Shown: positions 1-9,467 of the stretch, in pieces | Layout: each line of letters opens with the position of its first letter | Numbering within the stretch: position 1 is the first letter of the stretch | DNA from: Rhodospirillales bacterium | GTDB lineage: Bacteria > Pseudomonadota > Alphaproteobacteria > Rhodospirillales > JASLLZ01 | Length of the DNA stretch: 64,000 bases | Direction: 5' to 3' | Assembly (NCBI GenBank): GCA_030746775.1 | Contig: JASLLZ010000001.1 | Coordinates: forward strand, 40,175 to 104,174 | Translations under genes and position numbers: made by a program | Notes under the pieces: model-generated | The model's input: only the letters and a program-made list of their open reading frames with translations | Told to the model about the DNA's origin: nothing | Databases searched by the model: none

Positions 1-124
1 CTGGGAAGAACGGTCCTTCGCGGCCATCAACACGAGATGGAACTGTTCAGCCTTTAGGCCAAACAATGACCCGGGGCACGACGGGGCCTGAAGACCGCTA
101 ACCCGGGTCGGGCTGGAAAGCGTT

Positions 125-652
125 CTAATTCAGCTTTTTCGGCAGTTCCTTGATGGCCTCGGCGACCAGGGCGTGGGCCTTCTTGTCGGTTACCGTCTCG
201 GCCAGCACCCGGCGCGTCGCGTCGACGGCGATATCGACGGCCAGGCCGCGCACCGCCTCGAGGCTTCGCGCCTCGGCCTGGGCAATTCGTTCCAAAGCCG
301 TCCTTTCGCGCCGCTTCAACGAAGCTTCCACGGCTTCCTCGGCCCGCGATGCCTGGCGCGCCGCCTCGTCGCGGGCCTGGTCCAGGATGTCGCCGGTTTC
401 CTTCATCGCGTCGCGTTGCTTGCGCTGATAAGTGGCCAGCAGCCCCTGGGCCTCCTCGCGCAGCCGTGCCGCCTCGTCGATCTGGTGCTTGATGGTTTCG
501 GCCCGCGCGTCGAGCGCCGTGACGGCGATGCGAAACAAAGGCTTGAAGGCGAAGGCAACAAGAATGACAAAGGCCACCATGACCCAGAATTCCGCCGTCG
601 CGTAAAAGGGCTCGCCATGGGCCGCCGCCGTTTCCGCCGCCCAGGCGCTCAT
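125..652 (-). CDS. atpF: ATP synthase F0 subunit b
   Basis: Peripheral-stalk subunit of the F1F0 ATP synthase. The 175-residue protein has one hydrophobic segment near residues 24-41, followed by a long charged helix rich in Ala, Glu and Arg that dimerises with b' and reaches F1. Length is normal for the family. The ATG at 652 overlaps the b' stop codon by four bases (ATGA), indicating translational coupling. It is the last gene of the F0 operon here; the F1 genes are not in the window, as is usual in alphaproteobacteria where F0 and F1 operons are separate. A G/C inverted repeat (68-75 with 102-109) lies downstream, without a T-run. Confidence 0.95.
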   Translation of the reverse strand: MSAWAAETAAAHGEPFYATAEFWVMVAFVILVAFAFKPLFRIAVTALDARAETIKHQIDEAARLREEAQGLLATYQRKQRDAMKETGDILDQARDEAARQASRAEEAVEASLKRRERTALERIAQAEARSLEAVRGLAVDIAVDATRRVLAETVTDKKAHALVAEAIKELPKKLN

Positions 653-1212
653 CGGGCGTGCTCCTTCAAGGCCGCGTCGACGGCGGCCTCCAGGGTCTTG
701 CCGTCGAGCTTCCCGCCCGACAGCTTCTTCGCCGCCTCGCCGGCGACCTCGACGACGACTTGACGAATGTTGGCCACCGCTTGTTCCCGGGCCTCGTTGA
801 TGCGCGCCTCGCCGTCCTTGATTTCACCTTCCAGGCGTTCCGTCAGCCGGGCCAGGCGTTCGGCGCTATCGGCCGCCATCCGCTCCGCCGCTTTATGGAC
901 GATGGCCTGGGCCTCGTCACGCGCTTCGGCGAGGGCGCTTTCGTAGGCCTGGGCCACGCTTTCCGCTTCCGCCTTCAAGGCTTCCGCCTTTTCCAGGTTG
1001 TCGTTGACCCGGTCCTGGCGTTCCTCCAGCACTTCGCTGATGCGCGGCAGGGCGACCCGGGCCATCAGCAGGTAAAGAAGGCCAAAGGATATCGCCAGCC
1101 AGATAACCTGCGGCGCGTACTGGGACGTGTCCAGTTGCGGCAGCCCGGCGGCAAGAGCCGGACCGGCGCCGACGGCGAAGGCCCCCAGAACGGACAGGAA
1201 GCGAATCGGCAT
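649..1212 (-). CDS. atpF2: ATP synthase F0 subunit b'
   Basis: Second, divergent b-type stalk subunit (b'), found in phototrophic and related bacteria including alphaproteobacteria. The 187-residue product has an Ala-rich N-terminal hydrophobic stretch (residues 1-22), a membrane helix around residues 37-53 and a long charged coiled coil. Such subunits pair with b to form a heterodimeric stator. It lies 8 bases after atpE and overlaps atpF by four bases. The name varies between genomes (atpG, atpX, atpF'). Assignment rests on operon position and the b-like architecture, and is firm. Confidence 0.93.
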   Translation of the reverse strand: MPIRFLSVLGAFAVGAGPALAAGLPQLDTSQYAPQVIWLAISFGLLYLLMARVALPRISEVLEERQDRVNDNLEKAEALKAEAESVAQAYESALAEARDEAQAIVHKAAERMAADSAERLARLTERLEGEIKDGEARINEAREQAVANIRQVVVEVAGEAAKKLSGGKLDGKTLEAAVDAALKEHAR

Positions 1213-1220
1213 GGCGGGTT

Positions 1221-1445
1221 TTAAGTGAACAGGATCAGGAACGCGATCAGCAACGCATAGAGCGCCACCGCCTCGACCAGGGCGAATCCCAGCATGGCCA
1301 AGCCGAAGACCTGTCCGCGGGCCGCCGGATTGCGGGCGATGGAGCCGATCAGGGACGAGAAGATATTGCCGATGCCGGCGCCAACGCCGCCCAGGCCGAT
1401 TACAGCCAAGCCGGCGCCCACCATTTTTGCCGCGTCTAGTTCCAT
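1221..1445 (-). CDS. atpE: ATP synthase F0 subunit c
   Basis: Proteolipid subunit of the rotor ring. The 74-residue protein consists of two membrane helices joined by the polar loop motif ARNPAARGQ. The carboxylate that carries the proton is the Glu in [11 protein letters not shown] in the second helix. The Gln/Ser/Thr ligand pattern typical of sodium-binding rings is not seen, so a proton-driven enzyme is inferred. It is preceded by a 171-base gap after atpB, the largest gap within this operon. Confidence 0.96.
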   Translation of the reverse strand: MELDAAKMVGAGLAVIGLGGVGAGIGNIFSSLIGSIARNPAARGQVFGLAMLGFALVEAVALYALLIAFLILFT

Positions 1446-1616
1446 GGTCCTATGTCCTCGATTGGGTTTGGGTTATCGAATTCAATGTCGTTAAGAGCAT
1501 AGCGAGATTGTCCGGCACCGGCCCGCTCCGCCATCCCGCTACCCATAGGGGACAATGGCATCCGGTGGCCGGGAGGGAGAGCGGGCTGACGTCGTAACGT
1601 ATCATCATAAAACGCC

Positions 1617-2342
1617 CTAATGCAGGTGAATGGCGTCGTTGAGGTAAAGGCAGGTCAGAATGGTAAAGACGTAGGCCTGGAGAAAGGCGACCAGAAACTC
1701 GAAGCCGGTCAGCGCCACGTCGACCGCCAGCGGCGCCCAGCCGCCAAGGATGCCCAGCGGTACCACGAAGCCGGCGAATACCTTCATCATGGTATGTCCG
1801 GCCATCATGTTGGCGAAAAGCCGGATCGAAAGGCTCACCGGCCGCGACAGATACGAGACGATCTCGATCGGAATCAGAATCGGGGCCATGACGACGGGGA
1901 CACCGGCGGGCATGAAAAAACTGAGAAAATGAAGCTTGTGGCGGACGATGCCGATGACCGTCACGCCCAGGAAGACCGTGATAGCCATGGCGAAGGTAAC
2001 GATGATGTGGCTGGTGAAGGTAAAGCTGTAGGGCAAAAGCCCGATCAAATTGGCGAACAGAATGAACATGAACAACGAGAAGACGAAGGGAAAATACTTG
2101 CGCCCCTCGCTACCCACGTTGTCACGCACCATGCCGGCGATGAATTCGTAGCTGAGTTCCGCCATCGACTGCCAGCGCGTCGGCACCAGGGCGCGGCCCC
2201 GCATGCTGAGCATCAGGAACGTCGACACGCCGGCGACGGCGAACACCATGAACATGGCGGCATTGGTGAACGAGGCATCGACGCCGCCCAGGTGAATCGG
2301 GATTAACGTCTTGACTTCGAATTGCTGAAGTGGATTGGCCAC
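1617..2342 (-). CDS. atpB: ATP synthase F0 subunit a
   Basis: Membrane stator subunit that forms the two proton half-channels against the c ring. The 241-residue protein is strongly hydrophobic with five or more membrane helices. The essential arginine is visible in the motif SLSIRLFANMMAGH in the C-terminal half. It begins with ATG at 2342, 27 bases after atpI, and precedes atpE. Length and motif match the alphaproteobacterial family. Confidence 0.96.
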   Translation of the reverse strand: MANPLQQFEVKTLIPIHLGGVDASFTNAAMFMVFAVAGVSTFLMLSMRGRALVPTRWQSMAELSYEFIAGMVRDNVGSEGRKYFPFVFSLFMFILFANLIGLLPYSFTFTSHIIVTFAMAITVFLGVTVIGIVRHKLHFLSFFMPAGVPVVMAPILIPIEIVSYLSRPVSLSIRLFANMMAGHTMMKVFAGFVVPLGILGGWAPLAVDVALTGFEFLVAFLQAYVFTILTCLYLNDAIHLH

Positions 2343-2369
2343 TTGGTCTCCCGCCCGCTACGCCTTTGT

Positions 2370-2744
2370 TTACTCTGTCCGCCCGATGGTCTCGTCATCG
2401 TCACTGGTTTTTTTCGCCGGCGGCCTCGCATAACCAGCGCCAAGACCGATTCCGCTGGCGGCGCGGTAGACGTTCAAAATTCCGGCCGCCGCGCCAAGGA
2501 AGAAGAACACGACCAGAAACAACGGCCCCGTTTCCAGCCAATGGTCAAGCAACAATCCGATTCCTACCCCGACAATGAGGGCCGCGATCAGCTCGGTACC
2601 GATGCGCATGGCCATTCCGAAGCCGCTCATCGAACCGCCGGGGCCGGCTGCTTCTTTCCCGGTGGCTGACCTCCGTTCGGCCTGGGCCTTGCGCAGCCGG
2701 GCATCAAGATCGCCGAGCCGCTTCCGAGGCTTGCCTTCGCTCAT
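2370..2744 (-). CDS. atpI: AtpI-type F0 assembly protein
   Basis: Small membrane protein at the head of the F0 operon, thought to assist c-ring assembly or magnesium handling. The 124-residue product has a charged N-terminus (about 35 residues, many Arg/Lys) followed by two hydrophobic segments (approximately residues 50-70 and 77-95) typical of AtpI. It is the first gene after the promoter at 2802-2830 and is followed by atpB. AtpI diverges in sequence, so the call leans on position as well as topology. Confidence 0.87.
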   Translation of the reverse strand: MSEGKPRKRLGDLDARLRKAQAERRSATGKEAAGPGGSMSGFGMAMRIGTELIAALIVGVGIGLLLDHWLETGPLFLVVFFFLGAAAGILNVYRAASGIGLGAGYARPPAKKTSDDDETIGRTE

Positions 2745-2801
2745 AAGGGATATGTGCCGATAACCCTCCCAATCGGCCGAAATCGTGCCAATTCGCGTCG
2801 C

Positions 2802-2830
2802 ACCTTACTGACCGGGTTTTGGCCTGTCAA
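2802..2830 (-). promoter_or_regulatory. Promoter of the F0 operon
   Basis: On the minus strand a perfect -35 TTGACA (2825-2830) is followed after exactly 17 bases by TAAGGT (2802-2807). This would start transcription near 2795, about 50 bases before the atpI ATG. The -35 box is consensus and the -10 box is weaker (3 of 6). Confidence 0.55.
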
Positions 2831-2892
2831 CCCCAAACCCCCCACCATAACCATTTGAAATTATTGATAAAAGTTTACCTTTTCCGAGGTCT

Positions 2893-5800
2893 TCAGGCGG
2901 TAGCCCTTAGCTCTTCCGCCTCGCCCAAGTCTACCGACACCAGCTGCGAGACACCGCGCTCCGACATGGTCACGCCGAACAGCCGGTCCATGCGCGCCAT
3001 GGTCATCCGGTGGTGGGTGATGATCAAGAAGCGCGTCTGACTGGAGTGGGCGATTTCCTCGACCAGATTGCAAAAGCGATCGACGTTGGCGTCGTCGAGT
3101 GGCGCGTCGACCTCGTCCATGACGCAGATCGGGGCTGGGTTGGTAAGGAAGACGGCGAACAGCAGCGCCAGTGCGGTCAACGCCTGCTCGCCGCCCGATA
3201 ACAGGGAAAGGACCTGCAGGCGCTTGCCCGGCGGGCTGGCCATGATCTCCAGGCCGGCTTCCAGCGGGTCATCGGACTCGGTGAGCTGAAGATGGGCCCG
3301 CCCGCCGCCGAAGAGTCGCACGAACAAGTCGCGGAAATGTTGGTCGACCTGTTGGAACGAGGCGAGAAGCCGCTCGCGTCCTTCGCGGTTAAGCTCGGCG
3401 ATGCCTTGGCGCAGTTTTTCGATGGCCTTGATCAAGTCGGCGCGCTCGCTCTCCAGGGACTCTATTTGTTGGCCCAACTCGGTCGCCTCGGCCTCGGCGC
3501 GTAGGTTGACCGGACCCATGGTGTCGCGCTCGCGCACCAGGCGTTCGACGCGCCTTTCCACGGCGTCGAGTTGCGGCGCCTCGGCGTCGTCGGCCAAACC
3601 GGCAATCTGGCGCAGGTCGTCGGGTCGGCAACCGAGACGCTCGGAGACCCGCTCCCTGAGCGCGCGGCAGGCCTGATCGGCCTGCTCGGCGGCGCCTTCG
3701 GCGCGCACCCTTGCCTCGCGCCCTTGGGCCAGATCGGCCTCGGCGGCGCGCAATTCCCTGTCGGCCTCGGCGAGCCGGTTCTCGGCCTCGGCCAGACTGT
3801 CGGCGGTGCCATTGCGCTCGCCTTCCGCCGTCTCGATGGTGCTCAGAAGCTGGCGCCGCTGAGCCGCGATTTCATCGGGCCGAGCCGCCAGATTCTCCAG
3901 TTCTCCGGCGATGACGCCGCGCCGCTCGTGCAATTGTTCGATGCGCGCCTGGGCGCCGTCCCGGCGCTGCCGCCAGTTTGCCAGTTCCTCGTTGATTTCG
4001 GCGGCGCGGCGGCGCCGGTTTTCAGCCTCGCGAAGCACCGCGTTAAGGGCGTCTTGGTGTTCGGACTGGTGGCTTCGGCTGGCGACGAAGGCGGTGCGCA
4101 AGTCCGCTACCCGTTGGCGCCCAGCGGACGGATCGCCCACGGCGGCAAGGTCCTTGGCGGCCTCCGTCCCCCGGCTTTCGGTTTCGGCCAGGTCGGCGGC
4201 GATGGTTTCGGCCGTATCGGCCAGTCCGGCCAGGCGCGAGGCGTGCCGCGCCACCCGCTCCTTCAAGTCGGCCTGGGTGTCGCGTGCCTCTACGTAGGCG
4301 GCATCGGCTTCGCGGACCGCCTCGCGCGCCGCCGCCTCGGCCGCCGCCGCGGTCTCACCGGCTTGGCGCGCCTTGTCGGCGGCACCTTCGGCGTCGGCCA
4401 GGGTCTTCGCCGCCTCGGCGATGCGTTTGCGGACCGTGGCGAGGCGATTGCGCTGCTCGAGGCGGGCGGCGGCGGCGGTCGCCGCTCCGGCGCTGACCGT
4501 ATAGCCGTCCCAGCGCCACAGCGCCCCGTCGCGGCTGACCAGTCTTTGTCCCTGGGCCAGACGAACGGCGAGACGCCGGCCCGCCGCGTCGTCGGCGACG
4601 ACGCCGATCTGCCCCAAGCGTCGGTCCAAAGCCGGCGGCGCCAGGACGAAGCGGTTCAGGGGCTCTGTTCCGTCGGGCAGGGCAGGGATGGTGTCGAGCG
4701 GCGCCAGGGCGTGCCAATGCACCGGCGCCGCTTCGTCGGTCGGCGCCGAGAGATCTTCGCCCAGGGCGGCGCCGAGGGCGGACTCGTAACCGGCCTCGAC
4801 GGCCACGGCGTCGATGACCGGCGGCCACAGTTCCGACCCTTCGGACTCCAGGATGTCGGCCAAGGCCTGCTCCTCGGCTTCGAGGCGCGCCAAGGCGGTC
4901 CCCGCCGTGTGGCTCTTGCCCAAGGTGCGTGTCGTCGCCGCCTCGGCTTCGGCGCGCGCCGCTTCGGTCCGGTCGGCCTCGGCGCGCGCCGCGTCGAGGC
5001 CGTGGCGGGCGGTATCCAGTGCCGCCGCCGCCGCATCCAAGGCGGCGCCGTCGACCGACTGGTCCTTCAATTGGTCCCTTTGGCCGGTCACGTCGGCGGC
5101 GCGGGCATCGAGCCGCTGGCGGCGTTCTTCAACCTCAGCCATGCGGCGTGTGAGGTCGGCGTGGCGTGCTTCGTCGGCGGCCACCCGCTCGGTAAGTTCG
5201 GTGAGCCGCGTCTCGGTTTCCTCGCTTTCCCTGGTGGCCGCCGTCAAGCGTTCCTCGGCCTCGCCGCGCAATTCGTCTTCGCCGACGCGGGCCGCGTCGA
5301 TCTCGCCCAGTTCGGCTTCCAGGCGCCGAACGGCGGTCGTGGCATCGGCGGCCAGGGCCTTCTCGCGTTCGGTGTCGGCGACGACATGGTCGAGGCGGGT
5401 TCGGCACTCGCGCTCCGCCTCCGCCGCGCGTTGTTCTTCGCTATCCAGATTCTCGCGCGCCAGGACAAGACGTTGCAGTCCCGCCGCCGCCTTGGCCTCG
5501 GCCTGACGCAACTCGGGAAGCCCGGCCGCCGCCTCCGCCTGGTGTACCGCCCGGGCGCCGGCCCGCTTGGTGTGCTCGGTCACCTTGCCCTCCGCCACGG
5601 CAAGGGCGGTGCGGTTGGTCTCAAGGACGTCAAGCGCGGCGCGCCAACGGACCAGAAACAACGCCGCCTCGGCGCGCCGAATGTGATCGCTGATGTTGCG
5701 ATAGCGGTTCGCCTGACGAGCCTGTTTCTTGAGGCTTTGAAGCTGCGCCGCAAGGGTGATCAGGATATCGTCGAGGCGCTCGAGGTTGGTTTCGGCGCCG

Positions 5801-6357
5801 CGCAGGCGCAATTCGGCTTCGTGGCGGCGTGAATGCAGGCCGGTGATGCCGGCCGCTTCCTCGAGGAGGGCGCGGCGATTGACCGGCTTGGCGGCGATGA
5901 CGGCGCTGACGCGGCCTTGACTGACCAGCGCCGTCGACCGTGCCCCGGTGGCCGAGTCGGCGAACAAGAGTTGGACGTCGCGGGCCCGCACCTCCTTGCC
6001 GTTGACGCGGTAAGTGGACCCGCTGCCACGCTCGATTCGGCGACCGACCTCAAGGTCCTCGAACTCGTTGAACTGGGCCGGAGCGGCGCGTTCGGAGTTG
6101 TCGAGGTCGAGCAGGACCTCGGCGATGTTGCGCGGCGGCCGGTCGGAGGTGCCGCCGAAGATGACGTCGTCCATCTCGCCGCCGCGTATCTGCTTGGCCG
6201 ACGTCTCGCCCATCACCCAGCGCAGTCCCTCGACCAGGTTCGACTTGCCGCAGCCGTTGGGGCCGACGATACCGGTCAGACCGGGCTCGATGGAAAGTTC
6301 CGTCGCCTCGACGAAGGACTTGAAGCCGGTAAGCCGCAGCTTGTTGAATTGTATCAA
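2893..6357 (-). CDS. smc: Chromosome segregation protein SMC
   Basis: Condensin ATPase that compacts and helps segregate the chromosome. The 1154-residue protein has the full architecture: N-terminal Walker A GPNGCGKSN (about residues 32-40), two long coiled coils, a hinge in the middle (roughly 500-620), and a C-terminal half with signature LSGGEQALTAL (about 1050) followed by Walker B VMDEVDAPLDD. Translation probably starts at TTG 6357, giving MIQFNKLRLTGFKSF, the usual SMC N-terminus; no better start is visible. It lies 15 bases after the DsbA-like gene on the same strand. The kleisin partners scpA and scpB are not in the window. Confidence 0.97.
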   Translation of the reverse strand: MIQFNKLRLTGFKSFVEATELSIEPGLTGIVGPNGCGKSNLVEGLRWVMGETSAKQIRGGEMDDVIFGGTSDRPPRNIAEVLLDLDNSERAAPAQFNEFEDLEVGRRIERGSGSTYRVNGKEVRARDVQLLFADSATGARSTALVSQGRVSAVIAAKPVNRRALLEEAAGITGLHSRRHEAELRLRGAETNLERLDDILITLAAQLQSLKKQARQANRYRNISDHIRRAEAALFLVRWRAALDVLETNRTALAVAEGKVTEHTKRAGARAVHQAEAAAGLPELRQAEAKAAAGLQRLVLARENLDSEEQRAAEAERECRTRLDHVVADTEREKALAADATTAVRRLEAELGEIDAARVGEDELRGEAEERLTAATRESEETETRLTELTERVAADEARHADLTRRMAEVEERRQRLDARAADVTGQRDQLKDQSVDGAALDAAAAALDTARHGLDAARAEADRTEAARAEAEAATTRTLGKSHTAGTALARLEAEEQALADILESEGSELWPPVIDAVAVEAGYESALGAALGEDLSAPTDEAAPVHWHALAPLDTIPALPDGTEPLNRFVLAPPALDRRLGQIGVVADDAAGRRLAVRLAQGQRLVSRDGALWRWDGYTVSAGAATAAAARLEQRNRLATVRKRIAEAAKTLADAEGAADKARQAGETAAAAEAAAREAVREADAAYVEARDTQADLKERVARHASRLAGLADTAETIAADLAETESRGTEAAKDLAAVGDPSAGRQRVADLRTAFVASRSHQSEHQDALNAVLREAENRRRRAAEINEELANWRQRRDGAQARIEQLHERRGVIAGELENLAARPDEIAAQRRQLLSTIETAEGERNGTADSLAEAENRLAEADRELRAAEADLAQGREARVRAEGAAEQADQACRALRERVSERLGCRPDDLRQIAGLADDAEAPQLDAVERRVERLVRERDTMGPVNLRAEAEATELGQQIESLESERADLIKAIEKLRQGIAELNREGRERLLASFQQVDQHFRDLFVRLFGGGRAHLQLTESDDPLEAGLEIMASPPGKRLQVLSLLSGGEQALTALALLFAVFLTNPAPICVMDEVDAPLDDANVDRFCNLVEEIAHSSQTRFLIITHHRMTMARMDRLFGVTMSERGVSQLVSVDLGEAEELRATA

Positions 6358-6372
6358 CGCCTTGACCCGTCC

Positions 6373-7095
6373 CTACTTTTTGCTCTTGAGGGCCTCTTCG
6401 ATGACTGTTTGGAAGTCCTCGAAGGGAAGCGGGCCGGTGACCTTCACGCCGTCGATCAGGAAGGTTGGCGTCGATTCGATACCGAAGCGCGTCTGGGCCT
6501 CGCCGACGCGCTCCTGAATGCCCTTCAAAAGGGCCTCGTTATTAAGGCAGGCATCGAACTCGGCCTTGCCGATGCCGCCAAAGCGGGCGACGCGCTCAAG
6601 CTCCTTGCGTGGATCCTTGCTGGTCGCCCAGGACTGCTGACCGCGGAACAGAATTTCGAGAAAACCGAAATACCGTTCCGGCTTTCCGCAGCGGGCCAGC
6701 ATGGCCGCCGCCAGGGCCAGGGCCACCGGCCGGGTCAGGAAGTCGTTGTAAATCAGCTTCACCTTGCCGGTGTCGATATAGGCCTTCTTGATTTTGGGCA
6801 GGGCTTCGCGGTGGAAGGTGGCGCAATGGGGGCAGGTCAGGGACGAGAATTCTTCCATGGTGACCGGGGCGTCGGCGCTGCCCATCACCCGTCTGGCCAG
6901 CATGGCGCCGAGCGGACCTTGCTCTTCGGCCGGCGTTCGCCGCGCCACCTGAGGTTCCTTGGCCGCCTCGACCCCTGGGGCCGGTTGCTCGGTGGCCACG
7001 AGTGGAGAGCGGTCTTCGCCCGGCCATTCCTTGGCCCCGAACCAAAGCGCACCGACAACCACGATGGCCCCTATGATATACGACATATTACGCAA
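6373..7095 (-). CDS. DsbA-family thiol:disulfide oxidoreductase, membrane anchored
   Basis: Thioredoxin-fold protein of the DsbA/Com1 group, probably acting in the periplasm on cysteine pairs of exported proteins. An N-terminal hydrophobic anchor (about residues 5-20) is followed by a Pro/Glu-rich linker, then the active site CPHC in SLTCPHCATFH, and later the cis-Pro motif STPTFLIDG. About 240 residues. A TTG at 7095 has a Shine-Dalgarno-like GAGGG six bases upstream; an ATG nine bases further in (7086) is the alternative. It precedes smc in the same direction, an arrangement common in Rhodospirillales. Confidence 0.88.
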   Translation of the reverse strand: MRNMSYIIGAIVVVGALWFGAKEWPGEDRSPLVATEQPAPGVEAAKEPQVARRTPAEEQGPLGAMLARRVMGSADAPVTMEEFSSLTCPHCATFHREALPKIKKAYIDTGKVKLIYNDFLTRPVALALAAAMLARCGKPERYFGFLEILFRGQQSWATSKDPRKELERVARFGGIGKAEFDACLNNEALLKGIQERVGEAQTRFGIESTPTFLIDGVKVTGPLPFEDFQTVIEEALKSKK

Positions 7096-7125
7096 GCTAG
7101 ACCCTCATACTACTAGATGTTGATT

Positions 7126-7154
7126 ACTATAATTTCGCCTGGGCGAGTCCACAA
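7126..7154 (-). promoter_or_regulatory. Promoter for the DsbA-like gene and smc
   Basis: Minus-strand TTGTGG (7149-7154), a 17-base spacer, then TATAGT (7126-7131), which matches the -10 consensus at five of six positions. The predicted start is about 20-30 bases upstream of the TTG/ATG start codons. Confidence 0.5.
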
Positions 7155-7171
7155 GCACCGATCGCGGCGGC

Positions 7172-7212
7172 CGGTGATAAAAATACGGCCCGCGGGCGGC
7201 CCGGGCGGCCCC
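7172..7212 (-). terminator. Possible terminator after dciA
   Basis: Downstream of the dciA stop on the minus strand is a very G/C-rich segment containing repeated GGGCGGCC and GCCCG/CGGGC complements, followed by GTATTTTTATC. The T-run fits a factor-independent terminator, but several alternative stems are possible, so the structure is uncertain. Confidence 0.3.
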
Positions 7213-7222
7213 GGCGGCGGAG

Positions 7223-7726
7223 TTATACGTCATTTTTTTTTGGCTGTCCCTTGTCGCTCGCCGCCACGACCCGTCCCAGGGCGTCGAGGGCGGCGCGCAG
7301 GTCTTCGTCCTCGATGGCGGCCAGGCGATCGGCGAGGTCCTTTTTCTCGCTCCGGTCAAGGGCGCGCGGCGCCGGCCTTGGCGGGGCCTTGGCGGGCGGC
7401 AGGGGGCCGTGGACGATCCTTAGGCGCTCGACCGAGCGATAGCCGAAATAGCCGTTGATGCGGTCCAGGAGTTGCGGTTCCAGGTGCTGTAATTCGGCCG
7501 CCAGGGCACCGCTGTCGACGCGCAGGTGGAGGATGCCGCGATCACGTCCGCCGCCTTGATAGGCGATCCTCTCGGGCACCGTGTGGGCCGCCAGGTGGCG
7601 GCCGACGATGGCCGGCCATTCGGTGATCACGGCACCGCCGGCGAAGCCGCGCTTGCCGAAGATCGGCCGCGTTACCTTGTTCAGCGCTCCCGCCAGGGCG
7701 CGCGGGCCGCCGCCTCTTTTCGCCAT
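7223..7726 (-). CDS. DciA family protein (DUF721)
   Basis: Member of the DUF721 family that includes DciA, the ancestral loader of the replicative helicase DnaB in bacteria lacking DnaC. From ATG 7726 the product is 167 residues: a basic N-terminus (MAKRGGGPRALAG), the conserved core with ITEWPAIVGRHLAAHT, a beta-rich segment and a charged C-terminus. A more upstream start is possible but would overlap the mutY promoter region. It is divergent from mutY. The role is inferred from family knowledge. Confidence 0.82.
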   Translation of the reverse strand: MAKRGGGPRALAGALNKVTRPIFGKRGFAGGAVITEWPAIVGRHLAAHTVPERIAYQGGGRDRGILHLRVDSGALAAELQHLEPQLLDRINGYFGYRSVERLRIVHGPLPPAKAPPRPAPRALDRSEKKDLADRLAAIEDEDLRAALDALGRVVAASDKGQPKKNDV

Positions 7727-7743
7727 CGGCGTCTCCGTTAGGA

Positions 7744-7771
7744 TTGTCGGACCGAGGGGCCGGGGTATGGT
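7744..7771 (+). promoter_or_regulatory. Possible mutY promoter
   Basis: TTGTCG (7744-7749), 16-base spacer, TATGGT (7766-7771), located 45 bases upstream of the mutY ATG. Both boxes deviate from consensus. Confidence 0.4.
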
Positions 7772-7815
7772 ACGGTCGGGGGTAGGCCGACACAACAACC
7801 AACACCGCGATTGCC

Positions 7816-8859
7816 ATGGCCGCCGATCTCAGCCGCCGCCTTCTCGCCTGGTACGACGGCCACGCCCGCGCCCTGCCATGGCGGACGGTGGGCGGCGGCC
7901 GCCCCGATCCCTATCGGGTGTGGGTGTCCGAGGTGATGCTGCAACAGACCACGGTGGCGACGGTGGTGCCCTATTTCAACCGGTTCATCGAACGGTGGCC
8001 GGACGTCGGCGCGCTTGCCCGGGCATCGCTCGACGATGTCCTCCATGCCTGGCAGGGCCTTGGATATTACGCCCGCGCCCGCAATCTGCACGCCTGCGCC
8101 CGGGTCGTGGCGCAGGAGAAGGGCGGGCGCTTTCCCGACAGCGAAGAGGGTCTTGGCGCCTTGCCCGGCATCGGCACCTATACGGCCGCCGCCATCGCCG
8201 CCATCGCGTTCTCGAGACGGGTCGCCGCCGTGGACGGCAACGTGGCCCGCGTGCTCGCCCGCCTGTTCGCCGTCGACGACCCTCTGCCCGGCGGCGGGGC
8301 GCGGTTGCGATCCCTGGCCCGCGACCTGGTTCCCGCCCGGCGGCCGGGCGATTTCGCCCAGGCGATGATGGACCTCGGCGCGACCCTGTGCACCCCCAGC
8401 CGTCCCGATTGCGGGCGCTGTCCCTGGTCATCGGCCTGTGTCGCCGGGCGCGCCGGCAAGGCCGAGGCCTATCCCGTCCGCCGGCCCGCCAAGGCCAAGC
8501 CGGTACGCCGCGGCGTCGCCTTTTGGACCTTGCGCGCCGACGGTTGCTTGCTTTTGCGCCGGCGCCCCGAAAACGGGCTGCTGGGCGGCATGATGGAGGT
8601 GCCATCCACGGATTGGCGGGCCGGCGAATGGACCTTCGCCGAAGCGCGCCGCCAGGCGCCGGCGACGGCGCGCTGGCGCCGCGTACCGGGCGTGGTGCGC
8701 CACACGTTTACCCATTTTCATCTTGAGTTGTCGGTGCTTGTCGGGCGCCCCAAGGCGGCTGCGACGGCCGGCGTCTGGTGTCGGCCGTCGCGCCTCGGCG
8801 ACTACGCGCTTCCCACCGTGATGAAAAAAGTGGCGCGATTGGTCGCTCAATCGTCGTAG
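7816..8859 (+). CDS. mutY: A/G-specific adenine DNA glycosylase
   Basis: Removes adenine mispaired with 8-oxoguanine. The 347-residue protein has the HhH-GPD core ([17 protein letters not shown] followed by the catalytic Asp in [11 protein letters not shown]), the [4Fe-4S] ligands C-x6-C-x2-C-x5-C around residues 194-210 ([17 protein letters not shown]) and a C-terminal NUDIX-like domain used to recognise 8-oxoG. The N-terminal motif [15 protein letters not shown] is diagnostic. The gene ends 13 bases inside the 3' end of the convergent apt gene. Confidence 0.97.
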   Translation: MAADLSRRLLAWYDGHARALPWRTVGGGRPDPYRVWVSEVMLQQTTVATVVPYFNRFIERWPDVGALARASLDDVLHAWQGLGYYARARNLHACARVVAQEKGGRFPDSEEGLGALPGIGTYTAAAIAAIAFSRRVAAVDGNVARVLARLFAVDDPLPGGGARLRSLARDLVPARRPGDFAQAMMDLGATLCTPSRPDCGRCPWSSACVAGRAGKAEAYPVRRPAKAKPVRRGVAFWTLRADGCLLLRRRPENGLLGGMMEVPSTDWRAGEWTFAEARRQAPATARWRRVPGVVRHTFTHFHLELSVLVGRPKAAATAGVWCRPSRLGDYALPTVMKKVARLVAQSS

Positions 8860-9362
8860 GCGACCAGGGTGTCGAAGGGCACGTCCAACTTGGCCCGCCC
8901 GCCAAGGAAATTGAGCTCGACCATGCAGGCGGCGCCGACGACCTCGGCGCCGACCTTGCGGAACAGATCGATAGAGGCCGCCAAGGTGCCGCCGGTCGCC
9001 AGCAGGTCGTCCAAGATCACTACCCGCTGTCCCGGTTGAACGGCGTCGTCTTGTATCTCGATGGTGTCGGTGCCGTATTCGAGGGCGTATTGGTGAGAAT
9101 TGGTCGGTCCGGGAAGCTTGCCCTTCTTACGCACCATGACGAACCCCAAACCTAACTTGAGCGCCAGGGGCGCGGCGACCAGGAAGCCGCGCGATTCGAT
9201 GCCGGCAAGGACGTCGGGCCGGTGTTGGCTGATCAGCTTGGCCATGCGCCCCATGGCGACCTGCCAGGCATCGGGTTCGGCCAGCAAGGTGGAGATGTCG
9301 TAAAACAGGATGCCGGGATTGGGAAAGTCGGGAATGGCCCGAATATGGTCCTTGATATCCAT
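8847..9362 (-). CDS. apt: Adenine phosphoribosyltransferase
   Basis: Purine salvage enzyme converting adenine and PRPP to AMP. The 171-residue protein begins [18 protein letters not shown], contains the family motif [12 protein letters not shown] and the PRPP-binding loop [16 protein letters not shown]. Length is typical. It converges on mutY with a 13-base overlap of the two 3' ends. Confidence 0.96.
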   Translation of the reverse strand: MDIKDHIRAIPDFPNPGILFYDISTLLAEPDAWQVAMGRMAKLISQHRPDVLAGIESRGFLVAAPLALKLGLGFVMVRKKGKLPGPTNSHQYALEYGTDTIEIQDDAVQPGQRVVILDDLLATGGTLAASIDLFRKVGAEVVGAACMVELNFLGGRAKLDVPFDTLVAYDD

Positions 9363-9467
9363 GGATCACCGCAATTGGGAAGGGATGAAAAAACACCGCC
9401 GGTCCATCCTAGCGCGCCGGTTCTCCATCGGCAATTCGTTGCAGGTGCCCCTGGTTGGACAAGGAAC

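Noticed and set aside
68-109. G/C inverted repeat GACCCGGG / CCCGGGTC downstream of atpF as a terminator.
   Set aside because: The 26-base loop is long and no T-run follows in the minus direction; it may be chance.
1-124. Possible 3' end or 5' end of a neighbouring gene at the left edge.
   Set aside because: All frames are short and none shows a recognisable sequence; nothing can be supported.
3571-5832. A 753-codon open frame on the plus strand, opposite smc.
   Set aside because: It is the antisense shadow of a GC-rich gene: the smc frame on the minus strand encodes all SMC motifs, while this frame has no recognisable domain.
7581-8726. A 381-codon plus-strand frame overlapping dciA and mutY.
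   Set aside because: Arg/Pro-rich shadow of mutY in another frame; mutY carries all catalytic and Fe-S residues.
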